DNA of 64,000 nt from Marvinbryantia formatexigens DSM 14469 (GCF_025148285.1 NZ_CP102268.1:3937501-4001500), one strand, 5' to 3'; positions 43,783 through 52,511 are shown, counted from the first letter of the stretch. Made by a program: numbers and translations. Notes: generated by a model not told the origin, from the sequence alone.

Positions 43783-45284
43783 ATGAATCAGAGAGGATTT
43801 AATGATTATATCAAAAATATGGGGTTGGGAAATTACCCCCCTTTAATTTATATACTGCAGAGAATGAACAAGAGTATGCGGATAAACTATTTGTTAGAGC
43901 AGATAATTACGATTCAATAAAAAGCAGTTTTGAGGGTAATAGGAGTATTATAGTGAGGGGGAATAGAGGAATTGGAAAAACTGCACTTCTTTTTGAATTG
44001 CAAAGAGGAGTGAATGCCCAAGAGCATTTTCTTTGTATGATTGATGATTACTCTATGTTAAATATAGAGCCCAGTATAGAAGAATACTATAACTTACTTA
44101 TTCGAAACATGGCGGCCTGTTTGTTTGAATATCTGATTGGCAATGCGAAAAAACTTAAGAGATTAAGCCAAAATGAACGAATTTTTCTATCTATGATATT
44201 AAGTCAATATACTACTTCGACGACGAAAAATATATTGGCGCAGAAAATTGAAGCCATACAATTATCAAAACCTAAGAAAATAATAAAAAAGTATATTAAT
44301 TTAATCCGGTTTATTATAAATTATGGACTTACCGCAGGAACAAATATAGTAAATGATGTTTTGAGAAATTATTATACGTGGCTTCCACCTGTAGAGGAGA
44401 ACGGAATAAAAAATCTTCTTCCCACAATTAATTTAGATACCGATATAGAATTTGAACGAATTGATGCATCCTATAGCTTGATTATTCAATTATGCGATAT
44501 ATTGAAAAAATTGGATACAGTAGAATTACTATTATTTTGGATAAGTTCGATGAAGATGGTAGAATGAAAAATAATGCAGAAACAGTGTCAAAATTTTTTC
44601 TTCCTTTGTTAACGGATAATAAGATACTTGAAAATTCAAATATTCAACTTATTATAAGTGTTTGGAAAATACCGTTTAGAAGAATATTAACAGAAGTTAG
44701 AACTCAAAAACATTTTTGCCCGTTATTGTCATGGTCGATGGAGGCGTTAGAAAAGGCTTTGAGTCAAAGATTGTTGGTATTTAGTGATGGTAAAATAGTA
44801 GATTATAAATCTTTATTTGATGAGAGTGTTCAAAAGGAAAGTATTGATGAAATTTTTGAATTATCTAATGGAAATCCAAGAGATTTGTGGCATATTTTAA
44901 ATTGCATATTTATGAAACAATACGAAATAGATTCAAATAGTGATAAGATTTCTGAAAATTCGATACGGAAAGGTATAGTAGAATTTGTGAAGGGATTTAA
45001 TTTTTATGAATATTATCCGCGTAATCCAAAAGCAAAGTCTAATTCGATAGATATATATAGTTACATAAAACATTTGCAGAAATTAACCACAATAGAATTT
45101 ACGAAAAACCAAATGAATATACAAGCTAATACAGGAAGTTCTACCAATAATTATGTGGTTGGCATGGAGAATATTGGATTAGTTGTAAACACAGGAAAAA
45201 AATAATGGTGGGGTTTTATATAAGATAAATGATCCAAAGGTTATTTACGCAATAAAGAATGGCATCGAAATATCTAAGAAATAG
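43783..45284 (+). pseudogene. P-loop ATPase with three homopolymer frameshifts
   Basis: Merging frames gives MNQRGFNDYIKNMGLGN... then NLYTAENEQEYADKLFVRAD, the P-loop RGNRGIGKTALLFEL, then after a second shift YSRITIILDKFDEDGRM (Walker B-like), and a last shift leading to KNNGGVLYKINDPKVIYAIK and TAG 45282-45284. The shifts sit at C6 (43840), A6 (44506) and A7 (45197). It resembles the Sll1717-type ATPases of defence and other mobile islands, about 500 residues. Lies right after the DUF1016 gene. Either decaying or affected by homopolymer sequencing errors. Confidence 0.65.
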
Positions 45285-45304
45285 TTTTACTACACCATTT
45301 TTGA

Positions 45305-45322
45305 AAGAGCCTTGAAATGACA
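45305..45322 (+). repeat. AAGAGCC-repeat near element ends, copy 2
   Basis: AAGAGCCTTGAAATGACA, preceded by TACTACACCATTTTTGA. The 240-bp stretch 45285-45525 also has a hairpin CAGCTTTCT / AGAAAGCTG (45353-45372) and no gene. Confidence 0.5.
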
Positions 45323-45525
45323 TAAAAATATAGAGATATGATAGGCGGCAGCTTTCTAAGAGCAAGAAAGCTGTCGCTTGCTTTATGTGCTAAGAAATTA
45401 TGTTCCTTGTGTTAATGCTCATGTGCGGTAGAGAAGCAACAACAAGAACAAGGCAAGGACAGCCCGTCCTACCGCTATTCCGTAAATAAAAGCAAAATTC
45501 ATAAGAAACAAAAATAGTAGTTGCA

Positions 45526-46407
45526 TTAACCCAGCATAGAGATAAAACGAGATAATGCTGGATTAGAATTTTTCTGTCCCCATACTGCATGGGAAAAAGC
45601 AATTTCATTCTCTCCCTCTAATGGTATGCAAATCAAATTCATTTCATTTTGCCATCGCTTTGCAATAAACTCAGGGACGATTGAGATTCCAATACCGGAC
45701 GAAACCATAATAGGTATTGTATCAATATCCTCTTGCCGGATAAAATTGGGCATATATCCTGCACCTAAAAATTGTTGTAGTATTTTGGATATATCTTCTT
45801 CCAACTGTTCGTCGGTATTATTGGTAATGATTGCTTCTGTTGCGAGTTCTTTTCTGCTTATCCCCGTCCGATAAGACAGAGGATGGCGATGCGACATTGT
45901 AACAAAAAGTGGATGCCTGCAAATAAGATGGCTGTTCAATTCGGGATGCAATACGCTGTCAAATCCCACCAAAAATATAATATCCAATTCTTTATCATTT
46001 AACTTGTCAAGCAGAGCAACGGGGTTTTCACGGGTAAGTGACACATTTACTCCGGGGTTTTTCTCACAAAAGCACTGTATAACATTCGGAAAATCAGAGG
46101 CTTCATATCCTTTGATAAATCCAATTCGTAATATTCCAGATACACCCATCGACACAGATAAAATTTTTTCCTTTGCTTGGACAATTCGGGAAAGAATGGC
46201 CTCTGCTTCATGGATAAATACGCTGCCTGCGGGTGAAAGCTCTACTTTTCGTTTGTCACGGATAAAAAGCTCCGTTTCTAATTCCTGTTCAAGTGATTTT
46301 ATCTGTTGTGTGATGGCTGATTGTGAAATGTAATTCTTTTCAGCGGCTTTTGTAAAATTGCAGAGCCTTGCTGCATCTAAAAAATATCTAAGCTGATTTA
46401 TATTCAT
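45526..46407 (-). CDS. LysR-family transcriptional regulator
   Basis: 293 residues, starting MNINQLRYFLDAARLCNFTK with HTH AAEKNYISQSAITQQIKSLE and a C-terminal periplasmic-binding-like effector domain. GGAGG precedes ATG at 46407. Divergent from MATE 3 (46526), which it probably activates or represses together with itself, as is usual for LysR. The intergenic region has TATAAT at 46484-46489 for the MATE gene. Confidence 0.93.
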   Translation of the reverse strand: MNINQLRYFLDAARLCNFTKAAEKNYISQSAITQQIKSLEQELETELFIRDKRKVELSPAGSVFIHEAEAILSRIVQAKEKILSVSMGVSGILRIGFIKGYEASDFPNVIQCFCEKNPGVNVSLTRENPVALLDKLNDKELDIIFLVGFDSVLHPELNSHLICRHPLFVTMSHRHPLSYRTGISRKELATEAIITNNTDEQLEEDISKILQQFLGAGYMPNFIRQEDIDTIPIMVSSGIGISIVPEFIAKRWQNEMNLICIPLEGENEIAFSHAVWGQKNSNPALSRFISMLG

Positions 46408-46525
46408 GTAGCGCCTCCAAATCATTAGCATTTACTTATTGTACAATGCGATTATCGAATTAGCAAGTCTATATTTGGTCTGATATAATAAGAAAAAACT
46501 TAGAAAAATAAAATTGGAGGTAACT

Positions 46526-47902
46526 ATGGAAACACAAATCGAAAACAAAATGGGAGTCATGCCAGTCAACTCCCTTTTGCTAAAAACAGGGGCGCCCTTA
46601 ATCTTTTCAATGCTGATTGGTGCTCTGTATAATGTTGTGGACAGTATGTTCGTTGCAAGGTTAGGTGAAAATGCTTTGACATCTGTATCGCTGGCATTTC
46701 CAATTCAAAGTATTGTTATCGCCTGTGGTTCTGGTATCGGTGTTGGTATCAGTTCTAATCTCTCAAGATTTCTTGGTCAAGGGGAAAAGCAGAAAGCAAA
46801 TGCGGCCGCACGAAATGGTCTGCTTGTCGGCGGAGCAATTTATATTTTTTTCCTGCTCTTTGGTATTTGGGGAATCAACTGGTTTTTCAAAATCCAAACC
46901 GATATTGCGGAAATCATAGAAATGGGAAGTAACTATTTGCGCATTATTTCCCTCTTATCATTTTTTCAGATCTTTCAGATTATTTTAGAACGGCTTTTGC
47001 AATCCACCGGGAAAAGTATTTACAGTATGTATACACAGGTACTGGGGTGTATCGTTAATCTGATTTTAGATCCTATCATGATTTTTGGGTTATTTGGATT
47101 TCCTGCTATGGGTGTAACTGGTGCAGCATTGGCAACAATGATTGGCATTTTCTGTGGCATGGTGTTTGCACTGATTTTGAATATTACCAAAAATAAAGAG
47201 ATTGCTTTTCTTACAAAGGAAAAACTATTAAGTTTGGAAAGAACAAAAGAGATATGCACAGTTGGTATTCCGACTGTACTTATGCAATCCATGTCCGCTA
47301 TTTTATCGTTTGGTGTAAACAAAATACTGCTCTCGTATTCTGTAACAGCAGCAGCGACATTTGCAATCTTTTTCAAATTGCAGACATTCGTTTGTATGGC
47401 GATTTTTGGATTGGATGCTGCGTTGATTCCGATTGTTGCATATAATTATGGAGCAAAAAATTTGGAGCGAATTAAAAAAGCAATATTCCTGAGTGGTATC
47501 TATTCTACGTTGATTGGAATGATTGGAACGATTCTGCTGTTTACACTTCCGGAAACTTTTTTGAAAATGTTTGATGCTACGGAAAAAATGCTTGCAATCG
47601 GTATTCCTGCAATCAAAATCATGAGTATTTCTTTCTTGTTTGCGGGACTTGGCATTATGGTAAGCTATGCGTTCCAGGGCTTTGGAAAGGGTATTGCAAG
47701 TTTGATTATTTCTGCACTTCGTCAATGTATTATCCTGCTTCCACTTGCGTGGTTGTTAAGTAAATTTTGGGGCGTATATGGTGTTTGGTGGTCGTTTTTG
47801 ATTGCAGAGGCGATTACAGCAGTGATTGCTTTTATCTGGTTACGCATTGAAGAACGGAAGCTGGAAGAAAAACTTTATCATCCGGTGGGTAATGATGTAT
47901 AG
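46526..47902 (+). CDS. MATE-family efflux transporter (3)
   Basis: 458 residues: LLLKTGAPLIFSMLIGALYN, VVDSMFVARLGENALTSVSL and about twelve helices. Sequence differs from MATE 1 and 2. GGAGG six bases before ATG 46526. Controlled by the divergent LysR gene. A cytidylate-kinase-like gene starts 15 bp after it but is cut off after 15 codons. Confidence 0.92.
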   Translation: METQIENKMGVMPVNSLLLKTGAPLIFSMLIGALYNVVDSMFVARLGENALTSVSLAFPIQSIVIACGSGIGVGISSNLSRFLGQGEKQKANAAARNGLLVGGAIYIFFLLFGIWGINWFFKIQTDIAEIIEMGSNYLRIISLLSFFQIFQIILERLLQSTGKSIYSMYTQVLGCIVNLILDPIMIFGLFGFPAMGVTGAALATMIGIFCGMVFALILNITKNKEIAFLTKEKLLSLERTKEICTVGIPTVLMQSMSAILSFGVNKILLSYSVTAAATFAIFFKLQTFVCMAIFGLDAALIPIVAYNYGAKNLERIKKAIFLSGIYSTLIGMIGTILLFTLPETFLKMFDATEKMLAIGIPAIKIMSISFLFAGLGIMVSYAFQGFGKGIASLIISALRQCIILLPLAWLLSKFWGVYGVWWSFLIAEAITAVIAFIWLRIEERKLEEKLYHPVGNDV

Positions 47903-47917
47903 GGAGGTGTTCACATT

Positions 47918-47962
47918 ATGAAAAATCGAAATATTACAATTAGCCGTGAATTTGGCAGTGGA
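47918..47962 (+). pseudogene. Cytidylate kinase-like gene, 5' stub
   Basis: GGGAGGTG then MKNRNITISREFGSG, the P-loop start of the same family as the 31831 gene. The sequence changes to VapE DNA at about 47958. Marks a deletion or insertion junction. Confidence 0.75.
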
Positions 47963-48653
47963 GATGATCGCCACCGCCAATGCCAGAAGCATTGAGGAAA
48001 TCAAGTCGTTTCTAAGCCGTCAGAAAGAAACCTACAAAGTGCCGTATGAAACCCATCCGGCAGACCGGCTTCGTCAATGCGTGTTCGGAGGAACCACCAA
48101 CCGGCAGGACTTTCTTCCCCGTGACCGCACCGGCAACCGGCGCTTTATTCCCGTGACCGTGTACCCGGAACGGGCGGAGGTTCACATACTGGACGATGAA
48201 GCGGCGGCGAGGGCGTATATCAGCCAGATGTGGGCGGAAGCCATGACGATCTACCGCAGCGGGAAATATAAGCTGTCATTCAGCGCAGAAATGAACGCAT
48301 ACTTAAAAGCCCACCAGCAGGATTTTATGCAGGAGGACACGCAGGCCGGTATGATCTACGCCTATTTGGAGGACTACACCGGCGACAGGGTATGTTCCAA
48401 ACAGCTTTACGAGGAAGCATTGGGGAACAGCAATCCCCCGGCAGAGTGGGAAACACGGGCGATCTGCGAGATTATGAATACCGGCATTGCAAACGGCAGC
48501 ATACAGGGCTGGACGGCCTACAAAAGCCCTAAGAGATATAAGAAGTACGGTTCACAAAAAGGCTGGGAGCGTGTCAACCAGTCCCCAGCGGACAAGGCCG
48601 GTTTTCGGGAGATCACGGAGGAAGAAGCCCGGCAGATGGAGCTTCCATTCTGA
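47958..48653 (+). pseudogene. VapE/VirE-type helicase-primase, 3' fragment
   Basis: About 230 residues of the C-terminal part of a VirE/VapE P-loop protein: EEIKSFLSRQKETYKVPYET, RQCVFGGTTNRQDFLPRDRT then GNRRFIPV, and a C-terminal tail ending EEEARQMELPF. The catalytic P-loop half is missing. These proteins act with replication primases in phages and satellites. Followed by a GGTTGAC iteron array (48665-48849). Confidence 0.85.
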
Positions 48654-48664
48654 AAAAAGCCCCC

Positions 48665-48849
48665 GGTTGACAGTTTGGTTGACGTTTCGGTTGACAGTCG
48701 GTTGACAAGGAAAAGCTTGATATTCCGGTCATTTCTCCTCTTTGTCAACCATGTCAACCAAGAAATCAAAGAAAAAGTAAAATAGAATAATAGAGCGCCT
48801 GTGGATTGTTTTCAAAGTCTTTTGTGCCGGTTGACACGGTTTGGTTGAC
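48665..48849. repeat. GGTTGAC iteron array
   Basis: Eight copies of GGTTGAC: four direct at 48665, 48677, 48689 and 48700, two inverted (GTCAACC) at 48744 and 48753, two direct at 48829 and 48843. Located right after the VapE fragment, like an element replication origin. The rest of 48654-48989 holds a family A repeat and no gene. Confidence 0.85.
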
Positions 48850-48889
48850 ATTGAAACAGCCTGCGTCACACCAGCCTGACATTGCCTTG

Positions 48890-48967
48890 TCGGGCATATT
48901 TCATTTGCGCAGGCAATGAGCCAAGCGGATATGCTTGCATATCCATTTGGCGACTGCTGCGACAACG
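48890..48967. repeat. Dispersed palindromic repeat, family A copy 3
   Basis: CGGGCATATTTCATTTGCGC, AGGCAATGAGCCAAGCG, GATATGCTTGCATATC and CATTTGGCGACTGCTGCGAC. Best preserved copy with inverted repeat around TGCTTGCA. Confidence 0.75.
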
Positions 48968-48989
48968 ATAGTTATGGAGGTAAATGCCT

Positions 48990-49184
48990 ATGAAAGAAAT
49001 TCCCATCTGGGAAAAGAGCAATCTTAGCCTGGAAGAAGCAGCAGCCTATTCCGGGATTAGAGTAAACAAACTGCGGGACTTTACAAACGATTAAAATTGT
49101 CGCTTTGTCTTGTGGGTAGGAAATAAACGATTGATTAAGCGCCGCCTGTTCGACCAGTACATTGAGCAGGCGTATTCAATTTAA
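48990..49184 (+). pseudogene. Tn916-type excisionase with nonsense codon
   Basis: MKEIPIWEKSNLSLEEAAAY..., a winged-helix Xis. In-frame TAA at 49092-49094 replaces what is probably GAA or AAA; the frame otherwise continues NCRFVLWVGNKRLIKRRLFD to TAA 49182-49184 (65 codons). GGAGG precedes. With no functional Xis the neighbouring integrase may be unable to excise efficiently. Confidence 0.85.
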
Positions 49185-49241
49185 GGCTATCTTTTGCAAA
49201 TAAGTGATGTAAAATCCGGTCTTGATATGATACAATGAGTG

Positions 49242-49259
49242 TGTCATATCAAGGCTCTT
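49242..49259 (-). repeat. AAGAGCC-repeat near element ends, inverted copy
   Basis: Reads TGTCATATCAAGGCTCTT on the plus strand, 25 bp before the intact integrase gene. Confidence 0.5.
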
Positions 49260-49283
49260 TCTATCACGGAAAGGAGTTTGACA

Positions 49284-50483
49284 ATGTCCGAAAAACGCAA
49301 AGACAATAAGGGACGAATCCTGCGGAAAGGAGAGAGCCAGAGAAAAGACCTAATTTATCAGTACCGATACACAGACATTCGTGGAAAGCGGCAGACCGTT
49401 TATTCTTCTGACCTGAAAGAACTTCGGGAAAAAGAAAAGGAAATTCAGAAGCAGCTTGACGATGGTATTGACTATGCGGCGGGGAAGATCACTGTAATTC
49501 AGCTATTGGAACGCTATATCAGTTTGAAGCAGGGTGCTCGATATAACACCAAAGCCGGGTATAATTTTGTGTTGAACCTGATTAAGAAAGAAGATTTTGG
49601 ATACCGTCAGATTCGGGATATTAAAGTATCGGATGCCCAGAAGTGGATTATGAAGCTCCACAGCGACGGCAAAGGGTACAGCATGATTACAAGCGTCAAG
49701 GGCGTTGTCAAACCGGCGTTTCAGATGGCTTATAACGAAGATATTATCCGAAGAAACCCTTTCGACTTCAAACTGGTGGACGTTGTTTCCAATGATTCGC
49801 AGAAGCGTATTGCCATGACTGACGAGCAGCAAAAAATCTGGATGAACTTCATTCGGGAGGATAAAACCTATTGCAAGTATTATGATGAATTTGTCGTGCT
49901 ACTGGGAACCGGGATGCGTGTCAGTGAATTTTGTGGATTGACAAAGAGCGATCTTGACTTTGAAAATCGCAGAATCTGTGTTGATCATCAGCTTGTCCGG
50001 GAACGTGGCGGCAAATACTATGTGGAGAAAACCAAGACTGAGTGCGGTATCCGCTTCATTCCAATGACTGATGATGTGTACCAAAGTCTGAAAAATATCC
50101 TTGCCAATCGCCGGAAAATGAAAAAGGAGATTATCGTGGACGGGTACAGTGGCTTCATTCTGATTGACAAAGACTGTCATCCGAAAGTGGCGCTGCATAT
50201 CGAGAATGAAATGCGGTGGGCGATGAAGAAATATAAGAAGCTGCATCCAGAACAGCCCTTTCCGCATATTACCCCTCATGTGTTCCGCCATACGTTCTGT
50301 ACGAATATGGCAAATAAGGGTATGGATATTAAGACTTTGCAATATCTGATGGGATATTCTGATGTAGGTGTTACGCTGAATGTCTATACTCATGCCAGCT
50401 ATGACCGGGCTGCCCAGCAGATGGCAAAAATCGTTGATTTGAGCGAGCAACGAGGAAAATTCGCTGCTTGCAGCGGAATTTGA
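49284..50483 (+). CDS. Tn916-type tyrosine integrase (intact)
   Basis: 399 residues. N-terminal arm-binding domain (KDNKGRILRKGESQRKDLIY), core-binding domain, then the catalytic domain with Arg in GTGMRVSEFCGLTKSD, HVFRHTFCTNM and Tyr in LNVYTHASYDRAA. All catalytic positions are present. GGAGTTTG precedes ATG 49284; a longer frame begins at 49239. The last ~13 residues are encoded by a family A palindromic repeat, and the end may therefore be atypical. It is next to an inactivated xis gene, so integration is possible but excision doubtful. Confidence 0.92.
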   Translation: MSEKRKDNKGRILRKGESQRKDLIYQYRYTDIRGKRQTVYSSDLKELREKEKEIQKQLDDGIDYAAGKITVIQLLERYISLKQGARYNTKAGYNFVLNLIKKEDFGYRQIRDIKVSDAQKWIMKLHSDGKGYSMITSVKGVVKPAFQMAYNEDIIRRNPFDFKLVDVVSNDSQKRIAMTDEQQKIWMNFIREDKTYCKYYDEFVVLLGTGMRVSEFCGLTKSDLDFENRRICVDHQLVRERGGKYYVEKTKTECGIRFIPMTDDVYQSLKNILANRRKMKKEIIVDGYSGFILIDKDCHPKVALHIENEMRWAMKKYKKLHPEQPFPHITPHVFRHTFCTNMANKGMDIKTLQYLMGYSDVGVTLNVYTHASYDRAAQQMAKIVDLSEQRGKFAACSGI

Positions 50484-50485
50484 CG
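50442..50485. repeat. Dispersed palindromic repeat, family A copy 4 (partial)
   Basis: GCGAGCAACGAG, AAAATTCGCTGCTTGCAGCG and GAATTTGACGAG. It overlaps the 3' end of the integrase gene and supplies its stop codon. Confidence 0.55.
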
Positions 50486-50721
50486 AGTGCCGGACAGTGA
50501 GGGATTTATTCTTCATGCAAGCAGATTGACACGCTGGAACAGCGGAGAAAATCAGGTTGATTGTACACCATTTTACTACACCAATTACTACACCATTTGT
50601 CCGGAAATCTACGCAGATTTATGGAGATTTGCGTAGATTTTGGGAAAAAGCAAAAATCAAAGAAAGTGCCAAAAAGCCCGGAATTACAGGGTTTTACAGG
50701 CTTATAAAGGAATATAAAATT

Positions 50722-51180
50722 ATGATAAAAATACTTTTCGTGTGTCACGGCAATATTTGCCGCTCTACGATGTGTGAGAGCGTTTTCACTTACATGGTAA
50801 AAGAAAAAGGTCTGGAAAATCAGTTTATAATCGATTCTTGCGCTACCAGTACGGAGGAAATCGGAAATCCGCCGCACAGGGGCACTGTTAAGAAATTACG
50901 TGAAGTAAATATACCCATAGTGCCGCATAGAGCCAGACAGATTACATGGAGTGATTATAAGAAGTTTGATTACATCATTGGTATGGATACATGGAATATA
51001 CGGAATCTTAACAGGATGTTAAAAGGGGATCCGGATGGAAAGGTATATAAATTGCTGTCTTTTGCAGGATCCGAAAGGAATATTGCAGACCCCTGGTATA
51101 CCGGGAATTTTGATGTTACCTATGATGATGTGGTGGAGGGCTGCAAGGCTTTGCTGGAGCATATTCTGAGTGAGATGTAA
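50722..51180 (+). CDS. Low-molecular-weight protein-tyrosine phosphatase
   Basis: 152 residues with the CX5R active site VCHGNICRST at residues 7-16 and the Asp-containing DPWYTGNFDVTYDDV loop. Family members dephosphorylate tyrosine in bacterial regulation (Wzb/Etp/YwlE types). AAAGGA precedes ATG 50722; the frame extends to 50557 but that part lacks homology. The gene lies just beyond the integrase, and element ends nearby suggest that the gene's 5' region is an integration site. Confidence 0.92.
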   Translation: MIKILFVCHGNICRSTMCESVFTYMVKEKGLENQFIIDSCATSTEEIGNPPHRGTVKKLREVNIPIVPHRARQITWSDYKKFDYIIGMDTWNIRNLNRMLKGDPDGKVYKLLSFAGSERNIADPWYTGNFDVTYDDVVEGCKALLEHILSEM

Positions 51181-51225
51181 TAAAAGAACAGAAAATGAAA
51201 AATATAATACGGAGGGCTGGCGGAG

Positions 51226-51727
51226 ATGGCAAAAGTAAAAATTGTTAAGAAAAATGATGATTACTCGATAGAATATGAGATAGGAGATATTCTGGAGGTA
51301 GAGGGAACGTGGTATGGCGGTGTGCATGTTGCGGGAAGAACGGGGGTGCCGGTATCGCTGGACAGGGAGGAATATATGGAACTGAAGGAAACTCCGGAAA
51401 CAGGAGGAAAAGCGGCAGAGGATATGCCGGATTCTGCAGAGAAGCTGCCGGATGCGCATGGCATCCGTCCAGGTGATGTGGTGCGTCATTTTAAACGGGA
51501 ATGGTCGGCTGAAAATTCGTCAGAGTATCTCTACCGGGTACTGACGTTTGCGCAGCATACGGAAACTGGAGAGCTTCTGGTGATTTATCAGGCGCTGTAT
51601 GCGCCGTATAAAACCAGCGCCAGACCGTATGCGATATGCGATGTTTATGAGCGAGGTGGATCACCAGAAGTACCCGGAGGCGAAGCAGAAATATCGTTTT
51701 GAGAAGGAAGAAAGCTGGACGGTTTGA
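51226..51727 (+). pseudogene. DUF1653 protein disrupted by a 7-bp tandem duplication
   Basis: The N-terminal half (acidic linker around 60-85) is followed by DUF1653 (RPGDVVRHFKREWSAENSSE, YRVLTFAQHTETGELLVIYQ, ALYAPYKTSARPYA). ATGCGAT is repeated in tandem at 51629-51635 and 51636-51642; removing one copy gives PYAMFMSEVDHQKYPEAKQK and a stop at 51727, the normal family end. As it stands the frame ends at 51702 with an unrelated tail. Function unknown. Confidence 0.8.
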
Positions 51728-51737
51728 GGAGAGAGCG

Positions 51738-52511
51738 ATGTGCGGACGTTATTATTATGACGATACGATTGCAGAGGAGATAGGAGAGCTGGTGGAGGAA
51801 ATTGACCGGCGGGTGCTGCGGCAACCGTCCGGAGACATTCACCCGGTGGAGCGTGCACCGGTCCTGTGCGGGACGAAAACACCCGGAGACATTCATCCGA
51901 CGGAGCGTGCACCGGTTCTGCGTGGGACGGAAACACCCGGAGACATTCACCCGGCGGAGTGCGCGCCGGTTCTGTGCGGGACGAAAACACCCGGAGACAT
52001 TCATCCGACGGAGCGTGCACCGGTTCTGCGTGGGACGGGGGGCGCCGGGGAAAAGAACCGCCTGCAGTCTCCGGTGTGCGCAAGGCTGATGCGGTGGGGG
52101 TTCGTGCAGCCGACAGGAAGAGGTCTGCTGATTAATGCCAGAGCGGAGACGGCACTGCAGCGCCCGATGTTCTGCGAAGGGGTTCTGCACAGACGCTGCG
52201 TGATTCCGGCGCGTCATTTTTACGAATGGGATGCCGAAAAAGAGAAGGTGACGTTTTCAAACGGAGACGGGAAAACACTTTTCTTAGCCGGAATCTACAG
52301 CCGGTCCGGCGAAGAGGATTGCTTTGTCATTCTCACTACGCAGGCGAATGCATCCGTCCGTGCTGTACATCCGAGGATGCCGCTGGTTCTGAGGGAGAAT
52401 GAGTGGCAGGACTGGATTTACGATGACCACTTTATGCGCAGGGCGCTTGAACAGACGCCGGACATGCTGAAAGCATATCGCGAGTATGAGCAGCAAAGCT
52501 TATTTTGCTGA
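51738..52511 (+). CDS. SRAP (HMCES/YedK) DNA-protein crosslink protein with internal repeats
   Basis: 257 residues. MCGRYY exposes the catalytic Cys2 after Met removal; NARAET and HPRMPLVL hold the other conserved Asn/Glu and His. SRAP proteins form thiazolidine links to abasic sites in single-stranded DNA, shielding them. Between the Cys and the NARAET motif the GDIHP-ERAPVL segment, normally single, occurs four times (51831 onward). GAGGAGAG precedes ATG 51738; the longer frame from 51699 would bury the catalytic Cys, so it was rejected. The repeats would add loops near the active site. Confidence 0.92.
   Translation: MCGRYYYDDTIAEEIGELVEEIDRRVLRQPSGDIHPVERAPVLCGTKTPGDIHPTERAPVLRGTETPGDIHPAECAPVLCGTKTPGDIHPTERAPVLRGTGGAGEKNRLQSPVCARLMRWGFVQPTGRGLLINARAETALQRPMFCEGVLHRRCVIPARHFYEWDAEKEKVTFSNGDGKTLFLAGIYSRSGEEDCFVILTTQANASVRAVHPRMPLVLRENEWQDWIYDDHFMRRALEQTPDMLKAYREYEQQSLFC
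51831..52037 (+). repeat. 54-bp tandem repeat inside the SRAP gene
   Basis: Units begin at 51831, 51885, 51939 and 51993, each encoding GDIHP-ERAPVL-GT-TP (18 residues); the fourth is cut at its end. Alternating units 1/3 and 2/4 are most alike (LCGTKTP versus LRGTETP). Confidence 0.93.

Noticed and set aside
48665-48849. CRISPR array or terminator cluster
   Set aside because: Repeats are only 7 bp and in mixed orientation, as expected for iterons.
51831-52037. CRISPR array
   Set aside because: The units are in-frame 54-bp tandem repeats without spacers inside a coding gene, and there are no cas genes.
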